Below are positions 18,409 to 26,686 of a stretch of 64,000 nt of DNA, piece by piece. The stretch is from contig FSRV01000001.1 in NCBI GenBank assembly GCA_900142905.1, positions 1,178,001 through 1,242,000 on the forward strand, in the 5' to 3' direction. Position numbers and translations under genes: made by a program. A model generated the notes under the pieces. It saw only the letters and a program-made list of their open reading frames with translations. It ran no database searches and had not been told where the DNA came from. Every line of letters starts with the position of its first letter. Position 1 is the first letter of the stretch. The stretch is from Burkholderia sp. GAS332. Lineage in GTDB: Bacteria; Pseudomonadota; Gammaproteobacteria; Burkholderiales; Burkholderiaceae.

Positions 18409-18424
18409 AGCGAAACGTGTGCCA
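18409..18424 (-). promoter_or_regulatory. Sigma-54 (-24/-12) promoter of the fap-like operon
   Basis: The minus strand reads TGGCACACGTTTCGCT. The consensus TGGCACRNNNNTTGCW is matched except for one base in the -12 box (TCGC for TTGC), with the obligatory GG-N10-GC spacing. Start of transcription would fall near 18398, giving a 17-nt leader that includes the AAGGAG ribosome site. Confidence 0.75.
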
Positions 18425-18498
18425 TGAGTCGCAATCCATTGGTGCGTCTGGCGGCGACCCGTATGCCTCGGAGTAACAAGGGAGAAATCAGACAAAAA

Positions 18499-18516
18499 CG
18501 TTTCAACGCTGAAACG
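18499..18516. promoter_or_regulatory. Candidate enhancer (upstream activator) dyad for the fap-like operon
   Basis: Perfect 7-bp inverted repeat CGTTTCA / TGAAACG with spacer ACGC, 75-92 bases upstream of the -24 box. The size and position suit a Fis-type HTH dimer. A second, weaker repeat GCAGG / CCTGC (18517-18535) abuts it. Confidence 0.5.
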
Positions 18517-18732
18517 GCAGGCAGAAAATACCTGCAATTCGTTAAATCCGACGGTATGAACTACCTGAGGGTGAACGCTAGGAAAAGCGCTTCCACTTTG
18601 CTTTTATTCATAAGCTGAATAACTCTTGATCGGCCGCCTGGCCTTGCTGGGAAAGGGGTCTCCGATTAAATTCGCATAATTGTTTTCCAAGTGGCGCGCG
18701 TATAGTAAGCTCTCGAAAACAGCTTCAGATTT

Positions 18733-18752
18733 AAAAAAGCCCGCTAACGGGC
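18733..18752 (-). terminator. Minus-strand intrinsic terminator inside the divergent region
   Basis: On the minus strand GCCCG TTAG CGGGC is followed by six T. The stem is only 5 bp but all GC. No gene precedes it on that strand; see the finding on the structured region 18733-18880. Confidence 0.5.
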
Positions 18753-18917
18753 CGTCTCAAACACACACGCCGCTTTCTTGGGGATCAGCTGTCCGCACGG
18801 AATGGAATGGCCGTTCGGGTTTTGCTATTTCGCGAATCCCGAACGAGTCAGCGTGTCTGAACTTCGGTTCAGGTGCGTGCGTCATCCTTAACGTTCGTTG
18901 ACGAGAGGATCTGAATA
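18753..18917. other. Structured non-coding stretch upstream of regulator 2
   Basis: Contains two further inverted repeats: GTTCGGG / CCCGAAC (18813-18819 with 18838-18844) and CTGAAC-TTCG-GTTCAG (18857-18872), which on the plus strand is a 6-bp stem closed by the stable cUUCGg tetraloop. A ribosome site GAGAGGA precedes ATG 18918. No convincing sigma-70 promoter was found. Confidence 0.4.
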
Positions 18918-20312
18918 ATGGAACCCGCAACGCGGCAACTGATTTACGTTTCACGCGATCCGAGCGCGGAGCTGAACACGCGCTTCCATCAGCGCGGCTG
19001 GCATGTCGAAGTCGTGGGGTCGGCGCGCGATGTGCGCCGTGCTGTTCGCGCTGGAATGGCGGCTGGCGGCTTGCTGGATCTGTCTAGCGATTTTCAGCCA
19101 CATGAAATCGCCGCCTTCGAGTCCTGCCTGACCATGCCGAACGTCGGCTGGGTCGCGGCGACCACGCCCGGGCAATTGCAGGACGCGGCCTTGCGCCGGC
19201 TGGTACGGGACTATTGTTTCGACTATGTAACGGTGCCTTACTCGGGCGACAGGATTGTCGATTCGGTCGGTCATGCATACGGCATGATTTCGCTTGGCGA
19301 GCCGGCATCGAACGACGGTTCGCAAGGCGCTGAAGGCGAAATGGTCGGATCGTGCGACGCGATGCTCGCGCTGTTCCGTTCGATCCGCAAAGTGGCGATG
19401 ACCGACGCGCCGGTGTTCATTTCAGGGGAATCGGGCACGGGCAAGGAGTTGACCGCAGTCGCGATCCACGAACGCTCGGCGCGCCGCAATGCGCCTTTTG
19501 TGCCGATCAACTGCGGGGCGATTCCGCCGCATCTGTTGCAATCCGAACTATTTGGCTATGAGCGCGGCGCGTTCACCGGCGCCAATCAGCGCAAGATCGG
19601 CCGCGTGGAAGCGGCCAATGGCGGCACGCTGTTTCTCGACGAAATTGGCGATCTGCCGCTCGAAAGCCAGGCGAGCCTGCTGCGCTTCCTGCAGGAACGC
19701 AAAGTGGAGCGGCTGGGCGGCCACGGTTCGATCGACGTCGACGTGCGCATCATCTCGGCGACTCACGTGGATATGACGGCCGCGATGATCGAAGGGCGGT
19801 TCCGCTCTGACTTGTATCACCGCCTGTGCGTGCTGCAAATCGACGAACCCCCGTTGCGGGCACGTGGTAAGGATATCGAACTGCTTGCGCGGCACATGCT
19901 GGAACGTTTCAAGAAAGATGCAAGCCGCCGTCTGCGCGGTTTCGCGCCCGACGCCATCGCGGCGCTGCATAACTACGGCTGGCCGGGCAACGTGCGCGAA
20001 TTGATCAACCGCGTGCGGCGCGCCATCGTGATGTCGGAAGGGCGCGCGATCACAGCCCGCGATCTTGAGTTGGCCGAGTATGTGGAGATCGTGCCGGTGT
20101 CGCTCGCCCAGGCGCGCGAAGCGGCCGAACGTCAGGCAATCGAACTCGCGCTCCTGCGTCATCGCGGTCGTCTCGGCGACGCCGCCCAGGAACTCGGCAT
20201 TTCGCGCGTGACGCTGTACCGTCTGCTGTGCTCACATGGCATGCGCCATATGGAAGGCGAACCGCTGAACACGCCGCACGGCGAGTTGCCGGCCTCGGTA
20301 CCGCATCTTTGA
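18918..20312 (+). CDS. Sigma-54-dependent activator with VpsR-like architecture (regulator 2 of the fap-like cluster)
   Basis: A 464-residue enhancer-binding protein. Residues 1-125 form a receiver-like domain in which Asp54 (GGLLDLSS) sits where the phospho-acceptor normally is. Walker A GESGTGKE is at 170-177, GAFTGA at 217-222, Walker B GGTLFLDE at 235-242, and a Fis-type HTH (GDAAQELGISRVTLYRLL) is near 425-445. This order, with an atypical receiver, is that of VpsR-type biofilm regulators, some of which respond to c-di-GMP. It is divergent from the fap-like operon, with the sigma-54 promoter between them. Clearly a paralogue of the gene at 10425 but without its N-terminal extension. Confidence 0.9.
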   Translation: MEPATRQLIYVSRDPSAELNTRFHQRGWHVEVVGSARDVRRAVRAGMAAGGLLDLSSDFQPHEIAAFESCLTMPNVGWVAATTPGQLQDAALRRLVRDYCFDYVTVPYSGDRIVDSVGHAYGMISLGEPASNDGSQGAEGEMVGSCDAMLALFRSIRKVAMTDAPVFISGESGTGKELTAVAIHERSARRNAPFVPINCGAIPPHLLQSELFGYERGAFTGANQRKIGRVEAANGGTLFLDEIGDLPLESQASLLRFLQERKVERLGGHGSIDVDVRIISATHVDMTAAMIEGRFRSDLYHRLCVLQIDEPPLRARGKDIELLARHMLERFKKDASRRLRGFAPDAIAALHNYGWPGNVRELINRVRRAIVMSEGRAITARDLELAEYVEIVPVSLAQAREAAERQAIELALLRHRGRLGDAAQELGISRVTLYRLLCSHGMRHMEGEPLNTPHGELPASVPHL

Positions 20313-20486
20313 CGGGCCTGGTGGGCCCTTAGCCGCCCACATAGTTGCCCACTTAGCCACCGATATTTTCTCCGTGACGCGCCCCGACCGGGCGCCGTCC
20401 GGCTGCGCTTGTTAAAATCGGGTTTTCCGCTCAATCTCCGTGGCGCATGCACCTGACCAGGTGCGCGCTGCGTCGAAGGAACCCGC

Positions 20487-21458
20487 ATGAAACAATACCT
20501 CGACCTCGTCCGCACGATTCTCGACACCGGCACGTGGCAGGAGAACCGCACCGGCATCCGCACCATCAGCATGCCGGGCGCCATGTTGCGCTTCGACCTC
20601 CAGCAGGGCTTTCCCGCCGTCACCACGAAAAAGCTGGCGTTCAAGTCGGCGGTGGGCGAACTGGTGGGGTTTCTGCGCGCTTCGCGCAGCGCCGCGGATT
20701 TCCGCGATCTGGGCTGTAAGGTGTGGGACGCGAACGCCAACCAGAATCCGCAATGGCTGGCCAATCCGTATCGCGAGGGCCCGGATGATCTCGGCGACGT
20801 GTATGGCGTGCAGTGGCGCCAGTGGCCGGCCTACAAGGTGCTGGACGCAGGCGCCAGCGCGCAACTGGCCGACGCCACGGCGCGTGGCTTCCAGGTGGTG
20901 ACGGAATTCGAGGAAGACGGCAGCCCCAAGGTCCTGCTGTACAAGGCGATCGACCAGTTGCGGCAGTGTCTCGACACGATCATGCAGAACCCCGCCGACC
21001 GGCGGATTTTGTTTCATGCCTGGAACCCCGCCGTGCTGGACCAGATCGCGCTGCCGGCTTGTCACCTGCTTTATCAGTTCCTGCCGAATGTCGCGCGGCG
21101 TGAAATCTCGCTGTGTTTGTACATTCGCAGCAACGATGTCGGCCTCGGCACGCCGTTCAATCTGACCGAAGGCGCGGCGTTGCTGCATCTGGTCGGCCGC
21201 CTGACGGGTTATACGCCGCGTTGGTTCACCTACTTCATCGGCGACGCGCACATCTACGAGAACCAGCTCGATATGCTGCAGCAACAGCTCACGCGCGAGC
21301 CGTACGAAAGCCCTGCTTTCGTGATTTCGGACCGTGTGCCGGACTATGCGAAAACCGGCGTCTATGAGCCGGAATGGCTGGAAAAGATCGAGCCGTCGGA
21401 TTTCTCGCTGGTTGGCTACCGGCATCACGAGCCGCTGACAGCGCCGATGGCGGTCTGA
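20487..21458 (+). CDS. thyA: Thymidylate synthase
   Basis: A 323-residue ThyA that methylates dUMP using methylene-tetrahydrofolate. The catalytic Cys is in [10 protein letters not shown], the dUMP-binding segment is [13 protein letters not shown], and the start is [20 protein letters not shown]. It is about 60 residues longer than the E. coli enzyme. The extra stretch, in the middle (GVQWRQWP then about 50 residues including [15 protein letters not shown]), matches the small-domain insertion of long-type enzymes. It belongs metabolically with folA (9721). A terminator follows at 21496. Confidence 0.97.
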   Translation: MKQYLDLVRTILDTGTWQENRTGIRTISMPGAMLRFDLQQGFPAVTTKKLAFKSAVGELVGFLRASRSAADFRDLGCKVWDANANQNPQWLANPYREGPDDLGDVYGVQWRQWPAYKVLDAGASAQLADATARGFQVVTEFEEDGSPKVLLYKAIDQLRQCLDTIMQNPADRRILFHAWNPAVLDQIALPACHLLYQFLPNVARREISLCLYIRSNDVGLGTPFNLTEGAALLHLVGRLTGYTPRWFTYFIGDAHIYENQLDMLQQQLTREPYESPAFVISDRVPDYAKTGVYEPEWLEKIEPSDFSLVGYRHHEPLTAPMAV

Positions 21459-21495
21459 GCAGCGATCTAAACCTTCGCCCGCAGCCTGCCCAAAG

Positions 21496-21530
21496 AAAAA
21501 CCCCCGCGATGTGAATCGCGGGGGTTTTTT
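21496..21530 (+). terminator. Rho-independent terminator between convergent thyA and the FecR-domain gene
   Basis: AAAAACCCCCGCGAT / ATCGCGGGGGTTTTTT with a GTGA loop. The symmetrical A and T runs make it suitable for both converging genes. Confidence 0.92.
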
Positions 21531-21584
21531 GTTGCGACCTTCCGACCATCGAGTTGCAGGCGCACTTAGCTGCGCGCGTCACCC

Positions 21585-23975
21585 TTAGCCGTTGTGGTGC
21601 TCGTCACGGCCGCGGCTCGAATGCTCCTCCTTCTGCTGCGGATGCGACTCAGGGTGGGGCTGCTGCACTTGCTGCGGATGCGGCTCAGGGCGCGGCTGCT
21701 GCGCCTGTTGCGGACGCGGCTCGGGGCGTGGCTGCTGCGCCGGTTGCGGACGCGGCTCAGGACGCGGCTGCTGGGCCTGTTGCGGCTGCGGATGATATTC
21801 CTGACGCGGTTGCTGCGCCTCCTGCACCGGTTGCGGGCGGGGTTCCTGCGGCTGTGCGTGCGCCTCAGGCGCGCGCTGCGGCTGCGCTTCCGGCTGACGC
21901 TGAGCCTGTTGCTGCTCAGGACGCCCCTCCGGCTGGCGTGTCTGTTCCTGCGGGGCGCCATGTTGCTGCGCCTGCTGGGCCATCGGCGTGTGCGGCTGCG
22001 TCCATGCGGGCTCGTGACGACCTTCCGCGCCCGCTTGCTGACCGGCTTGTGCCGGCGCGCCGTGCTGCTGCGCGTAAGCATTCGGGTTGGCGCCGTTCGC
22101 TTGCGGCGGATGCGGCACGCCATTGGACGGATGAGCTGCCTCGCCGGGTTGCTGATGCTCGTTGGCCATTTGTGGCGCCATGCCCGGCCGCGCTTGCGGT
22201 TCACCGCCACGCTGCGGCTGACCGTTGCCCGGTGCTTCGCCCGGCCGCTGACCCGCCTGTTGCATGCCGTTAGGCGCACCCGGCGCTGCGCCCGGCGTCC
22301 GCCCAGCCATATGCGACTGTACGACCCGAACGTTCTGCACCGGCATGGCCGCCGGACCGCCCGCCATGTGAGCCGGCACCGAGGTGCGCACGATCGGCTC
22401 GCCCGCGCCCGGCACCCGACCGCCGTTCTGCGCAAAGCGTTGCGCGAGGCTGTCGTGGTACGCGGCCGGCACGGCCGGACTGCGCGTAGCGACGACCGAA
22501 CGCGCCATCACGGCGGCTGGCGGACGGTAGTTCGCGTTACGCAGGCCGGGCCCGAAGCTTTCCTTCACCGGCGCGATCCCCGGGCCGCCCGGATTGATCT
22601 GGGCGTTGCGCCACTGTTGCGGATCGACCTTCTGCGCGAAGCGGCCGACCGATTGGCCGTGCACGAAGGCCGTCGCCGGCACTGCGGTCACACCACCCGG
22701 TGCGCGATAGTTGATGTACGTGTTGTGAATGTTGGTCACATTCACATTCGTCACGTTGACGTTGTGGTTGTAGTTGTTGACGACAGTCGTGTTGTTGACG
22801 CGATTGTAGTAACCCGGGCTCCAGTTGTTGTGGCCACCCCAGTTCGGATGCCACGGCTCGCCCGGGCCCAGCGGGAACCACGCGACGCCGGCCGCGACCG
22901 CGCCGCCAATCGCCAGGCTCACGCCCCAGTTGACCCCGCCGCCACCGCCACCCACGAAGGCAACCAGCGCCGGCGCGTAGACGGGCGGTGCGCTGACCAC
23001 GATGGGACCCGGCACCCACGCCCACGAGTCGTCGACGTAGGCCCAGCGGCCATAGTGGTAGGGCGCGAAGCCCCACGGCGCGTCGTCGACCCAGGTCCAA
23101 CCCCAGGGCGCTTGCCATACCCAGTGCCCGTCGTGGTAAGGCGCCCAGCCGGCCGGGGTCGCGCGCGGCACCCACACTTCACCGTACTGAGGGCTGCTTT
23201 GCCACGTACCGTTCGCGTCGAGGTCTTGATAGCCGGGGATATCGCGCGACACATAGCGTGCTGACACCGAGCGGTCTTCCGCTGCGTCGCGGCTGGCCGC
23301 CCATTGATCGAAGCCGTCGAGGCCTGGCGCGCCGTTGTCGGCGACCTGTTGCAGGTTGGTGCCGGCAAAGCGGATCTGCTGGCCGGCGGCAACCGGCACC
23401 TGGCCGCTGTCGCCGTACACGGTCGCGCTGCCGCTGCGCACGGTGACGGTGGTGCTGCTGCCGTCCGGCGCGACGTCGACGCGGTAGTCGCCGGGGCCGT
23501 TCAGGCCGAGCGCCAGATTTGGCGTGTCGATTTCGTACGAGGAGCCGGGCGCCATTTCGCGCACTCGCGCGGACAACGTGCCCTGCGCGACCTTCAGTTG
23601 CGCGCTGTTGTCGTCGAGATTGAGGATGTCGAGGCTGGTGGACTGGTCAAGGCGCACCGCGGTCGACCCGATATGCAGTTCGGAGCGCGCGTTCTGATCG
23701 TTCCACAACTGATCGCCGGTCGTGAGTGGGCGATTGATCTGTGCGTACGACCAGTCAGTGGCGCCGGCCGGTTCGGTGGTCACGGCGCCGGCCGTGTAGT
23801 TCAGACGCGCGACGCGCCCTGGAGGATCGGTATTCTGCGTGGCCGCGCCCAGCGGCGCTTGTTCGGCTTCCTGTGCGAAGCTGGCTTGCGCCGCGAACAG
23901 AAACGCCGCAGCGGCGATCAGCGTGTAGCCGGTTATCCGGCGTTTCGAGTGTTGGGGTGTGGTCACTGTTCTCAT
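21585..23975 (-). CDS. FecR-domain exported protein with tryptophan-rich central region and Pro/Gln repeat tail
   Basis: A 796-residue protein. Signal peptide to about residue 34 (AQASFAQ). A FecR-like domain lies at about 55-200 (ELHIGSTAVRLDQSTSLDIL). An aromatic block at about 245-340 (GEWVPRATPAGWAPYHDGHW type, repeated W-x-W and PYHYGRW motifs) is the DUF6600 style. A Gly-rich hydrophobic stretch and an Asn/Val-rich segment (NNYNHNVNVTNVNVTN) follow. From about 540 on it is disordered Pro/Gln-rich, ending in 12-residue repeats of QPRPEPRPQQAQ type. No TonB or sigma-factor partner is nearby, so FecR here is probably a structural domain. Likely periplasmic or envelope-associated; function unknown. 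Confidence 0.8.
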   Translation of the reverse strand: MRTVTTPQHSKRRITGYTLIAAAAFLFAAQASFAQEAEQAPLGAATQNTDPPGRVARLNYTAGAVTTEPAGATDWSYAQINRPLTTGDQLWNDQNARSELHIGSTAVRLDQSTSLDILNLDDNSAQLKVAQGTLSARVREMAPGSSYEIDTPNLALGLNGPGDYRVDVAPDGSSTTVTVRSGSATVYGDSGQVPVAAGQQIRFAGTNLQQVADNGAPGLDGFDQWAASRDAAEDRSVSARYVSRDIPGYQDLDANGTWQSSPQYGEVWVPRATPAGWAPYHDGHWVWQAPWGWTWVDDAPWGFAPYHYGRWAYVDDSWAWVPGPIVVSAPPVYAPALVAFVGGGGGGVNWGVSLAIGGAVAAGVAWFPLGPGEPWHPNWGGHNNWSPGYYNRVNNTTVVNNYNHNVNVTNVNVTNIHNTYINYRAPGGVTAVPATAFVHGQSVGRFAQKVDPQQWRNAQINPGGPGIAPVKESFGPGLRNANYRPPAAVMARSVVATRSPAVPAAYHDSLAQRFAQNGGRVPGAGEPIVRTSVPAHMAGGPAAMPVQNVRVVQSHMAGRTPGAAPGAPNGMQQAGQRPGEAPGNGQPQRGGEPQARPGMAPQMANEHQQPGEAAHPSNGVPHPPQANGANPNAYAQQHGAPAQAGQQAGAEGRHEPAWTQPHTPMAQQAQQHGAPQEQTRQPEGRPEQQQAQRQPEAQPQRAPEAHAQPQEPRPQPVQEAQQPRQEYHPQPQQAQQPRPEPRPQPAQQPRPEPRPQQAQQPRPEPHPQQVQQPHPESHPQQKEEHSSRGRDEHHNG
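21629..21795 (-). repeat. 36-bp tandem repeat encoding a 12-residue Pro/Gln/Arg unit
   Basis: Anchor positions at 21648, 21684, 21720 and 21756 are exactly 36 bp apart, with flanking degenerate copies. The repeat stays in frame within the 3' end of the FecR-domain gene, so copy-number change would alter tail length only. Confidence 0.85.
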
Positions 23976-24158
23976 GGTTTATCTCCGACGGACGCGGCAT
24001 TGTGCAGCATCCGTGAGAACGACTCTACCCGTACCGTTTGTTTCAAGGCCCCCACTTTTGTAAGGCCCTCTCGCGAGCCTGTAACAAAAGGTCTCGATAA
24101 GGCTTGTTGTAAGCTGTTCGAACAAATTCTGTAATTGTATCAATCAGTTAACGATGTC

Positions 24159-24872
24159 TCAGGTGGCGAGGAGCGCGTCGAAATGGCGGTGGCCGGCCGG
24201 TGTGATGCGCAAGATTCGCGGCCGCTCGGTGCGCTCGACCCAGCCATGAGCCGACCACGAATCGAGCAACGCGGCGCCGAGTGCGCCACCCAGATGCGGA
24301 CGCCGCTCGCTCCAGTCGGGACAGGTGCAGGCAAAGCGGCGCCGACGGCTCTTCTGGGCGGACATGTCGATACCCCAATCGGCAAAACGGGCGGCGCCGT
24401 TGGCAGTGGCTTCGAGTGACGAGCCGTGCAGTGTCAGCAGGCCGCTCCCGACCAGCCGCTCGAACACCCGCACCGACAATTCGCCCGCCATATGGTCGTA
24501 GCAGGTGCGGGCGTAGCGCATGTCGACCGGCACGGTGCGCACCGGCCGCGGCACGGCCCGTTGCGGCGCGCTGACCTGCGCGACGTTGGCGAGTGCTTCG
24601 ATGGACGCGGCAATGTCCGGCGACGCGATCCGGAAGTAGCGGTGCCGGCCGCGCACTTCGAGCGCGAGCAAGCCGCCGTCGGTCAGACGCGCCAGATGGG
24701 CGCTGGCCGCCGACGGCGAGAGCCCGGCGATCATTGTCAGTTCACCGGCCGGGCGGGCGCTGCCGTCCATCAACGCCCATAGCATCGCAGCGCGGCCGGG
24801 ATCGGCGAGCAGCGAACCGATACGGCTCAAGCCTGGGAAATGGTTGTGTTCGTCTGCGAGGTTGGCGGGCAT
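24159..24872 (-). CDS. ArsR-family winged-helix transcriptional regulator
   Basis: A 237-residue regulator with a winged helix at residues 15-90 (LLADPGRAAMLWALMDG, then GLSPSAASAHLARLTDGGLL as the recognition helix and HRYFRI as the wing). A longer C-terminal part has several Cys (YARTCYDHMAGEL and RRFACTCPDWSERRPHLGG), which might sense metal or redox state. The standard ArsR metal box ELCVCDL is absent, so the inducer is unknown. It lies upstream of, and on the same strand as, the FecR-domain gene, 183 bases apart. An imperfect repeat TTTCA / TGAAA sits about 70-90 bases upstream. Confidence 0.85.
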   Translation of the reverse strand: MPANLADEHNHFPGLSRIGSLLADPGRAAMLWALMDGSARPAGELTMIAGLSPSAASAHLARLTDGGLLALEVRGRHRYFRIASPDIAASIEALANVAQVSAPQRAVPRPVRTVPVDMRYARTCYDHMAGELSVRVFERLVGSGLLTLHGSSLEATANGAARFADWGIDMSAQKSRRRRFACTCPDWSERRPHLGGALGAALLDSWSAHGWVERTERPRILRITPAGHRHFDALLAT

Positions 24873-25008
24873 TAGGCGTCTCCGGTTGGTGGCGCGGGCA
24901 GGGCGCCATGCAGTCCACTGTATCGGGCTTGCGTATTCGATGTTTCAGCTTAGCGTGAAATGTTGAATGCAGCGGTTACGAAAACCCGGTGGCTGGCGCA
25001 GGCTAGTG

Positions 25009-25045
25009 GGTGCTTTGGTGCTTTGGTGCTTTGGTGCTTTGGTGC
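25009..25045 (+). repeat. Octanucleotide tandem repeat GGTGCTTT x4.6
   Basis: Four perfect GGTGCTTT units and a partial fifth lie 74 bases upstream of the small lipoprotein start, in a region that should carry its promoter. Confidence 0.9.
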
Positions 25046-25118
25046 GTCAACGTCGCATCTGAGCCGCGCCCGCCCGCCAGGCTAGAATCGAAGCCTGTCT
25101 TTGCAGGAACACGCTGTC

Positions 25119-25262
25119 ATGAAATTTCTTTTTGCCGCCGCTGCCGCGGTTCTGCTGTTCAGCGCTTGTGCGCAGGGCGGTTCCGGTTCGAGCTCGGGTG
25201 CCGGCACGGGCAGCATCACGATGTACGGGACGATCGACGAAGGCATTACGGTTCACAAGTAA
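25119..25262 (+). CDS. Small (47-residue) putative lipoprotein
   Basis: ATG 25119 to TAA 25260-25262 reads MKFLFAAAAAVLLFSACAQG at its start. This is a textbook short lipoprotein signal, with SAC at the cleavage site; the -3 residue is Phe rather than the usual Leu. The mature peptide is a Gly/Ser linker followed by ITMYGTIDEGITVHK. The ending MYGTIDEG recalls the start of Burkholderiales porins (VTLYGVIDAG), which may be coincidence. GCAGGAA precedes the start. It is too short for standard gene finders and I know no function. Confidence 0.7.
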   Translation: MKFLFAAAAAVLLFSACAQGGSGSSSGAGTGSITMYGTIDEGITVHK

Positions 25263-25393
25263 GCCCGAAGGCGGCCGCTTTTTCCGGCGATGAGCGCGGT
25301 GGTTGGCTGGAATTGATGCATCATTGGCATTTCTGCCACCCCCGGCCATGTGACGATCTGGGCATCGCCACTGTCGCCGTCCGAGGCCTACCG

Positions 25394-26686
25394 ATGCCGC
25401 CGTCCGTTGCTTCCTCTGCTGTTGCCCCCACAGTTTCCTCCGCCGTTGCCTCTGTTGCCGCCAGTCAAACCGGCTCCGGCCACTCCGATCCCCACGGGCG
25501 GCGCGCCGCACGCGTGCTGGCGGTCTGCCAGGCGCTCTACACGTCATCTGTCTCGATCGATCTCACCTTGACCGGTCTGGTCGGCTATACGCTCGCCGAC
25601 GACAAGGCGCTCGCGACGCTGCCGTTCTCGCTGATTACCGTCGCCGCGGCGCTGACCACGATTTTTGCGTCGTTCCTGATGGCGCGCATCGGCCGGCGCG
25701 CGGGCTTTGTACTGGGCGCGGGCGTCGGCGCGCTGGGCGGGGCCGTCTCGGTGTGGGCGATCTTTCATCACAGTTTCTGGGCGTTCTGCGCCGGCACGGC
25801 GACGGTCGGTGTGTTTCAGGCGTTCGCGCAGTACTACCGGCTGGCGGCCGCGGATGCCGTCGGAATCGACGGTAAAAGCCGCGCGATTTCGACGGTGCTC
25901 ACCGGCGGCGTGGTGGCCGCCGTTTGCGGGCCGCTGCTCGCCGCGTGGAGCAAGGATTGGCTCGCGCCGGTCGCGTTTGCTGGTTCCTATGCGCTTGTCA
26001 CCGGCTTCGGGCTCGCATCGATCGCGATGCTGGCGCTGCTGTATCGCGACGCCGCACCGCACGCGAGCGCGGCTGTAACGCACGAGCCGGCCCGGCCGCT
26101 CGGCGAAATCGTGCGGCAGCCGATCTTTGCCGCGGCGCTCGCCAACAATGCGCTCGGCTATGCCGTCATGATGTTCGTGATGACCGCGACGCCGATTGCG
26201 GCGGTCGCATGCGGCCACACGATCGGCGACGGCGCGGCGATCATTCAATGGCATCTGGTCGGCATGTTCGCGCCGTCGCTGTTTTCCGCGCGGCTGATCA
26301 GGCGCTTCGGCGTGCTGCCGGTGATCGGTGCGGGCACTGCGCTATCGGCTTTGTGCGGTGTGGTGGCGTTGCGCTCGACCGATCTGCCGCACTTCTACGC
26401 GGCCCTCGCATGCCTCGGCGTGGGGTGGAATTTTATGTTCGTCGGTGGCTCGACGCTGCTCGCGCAATCGTACCGGCCGTCCGAGCGAGCCAAGACACAG
26501 GCAACCAGCGAATTCACGACCTTTGCGTTTTCCGCGCTGGGCTCGCTGTTTGCCGGGCAATTGCTTGCGCGCTTCGGCTGGGCGACGATCAATGCAGCGA
26601 TTTTCCCGCTGCTCGGGATGGCGGCGTTGGCCACGCTTGGGTATGCGTGGTCGAGTAAGCGGCAAAGCGCGCAGGGGGTTTCCTGA
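25394..26686 (+). CDS. MFS transporter
   Basis: A 430-residue major facilitator with about 12 hydrophobic segments. The A-motif-like loop between TM2 and TM3 is ARIGRRAGFVLG, and the central cytoplasmic loop is after LLYRDAAPH. ATG 25394, with GAGG 8 bases upstream, is chosen; it leaves a Ser/Ala/Val-rich N-terminal tail of about 45 residues before TM1. The final TGA shares its A with the ATG of the GlxA-type regulator gene, so the two form an operon. The substrate is unknown. Confidence 0.85.
   Translation: MPPSVASSAVAPTVSSAVASVAASQTGSGHSDPHGRRAARVLAVCQALYTSSVSIDLTLTGLVGYTLADDKALATLPFSLITVAAALTTIFASFLMARIGRRAGFVLGAGVGALGGAVSVWAIFHHSFWAFCAGTATVGVFQAFAQYYRLAAADAVGIDGKSRAISTVLTGGVVAAVCGPLLAAWSKDWLAPVAFAGSYALVTGFGLASIAMLALLYRDAAPHASAAVTHEPARPLGEIVRQPIFAAALANNALGYAVMMFVMTATPIAAVACGHTIGDGAAIIQWHLVGMFAPSLFSARLIRRFGVLPVIGAGTALSALCGVVALRSTDLPHFYAALACLGVGWNFMFVGGSTLLAQSYRPSERAKTQATSEFTTFAFSALGSLFAGQLLARFGWATINAAIFPLLGMAALATLGYAWSSKRQSAQGVS

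Noticed and set aside
18757..18954. Minus-strand 65-codon frame in the divergent region
   Set aside because: No conserved features, overlaps the 5' end of regulator 2; the region looks like structured RNA or promoter DNA rather than coding.
21554..23264. Long plus-strand reading frames over the FecR-domain gene
   Set aside because: They are Leu/Arg- or Ala-rich translations of the Pro/Gln repeat DNA on the opposite strand and lack a ribosome site or family signal.
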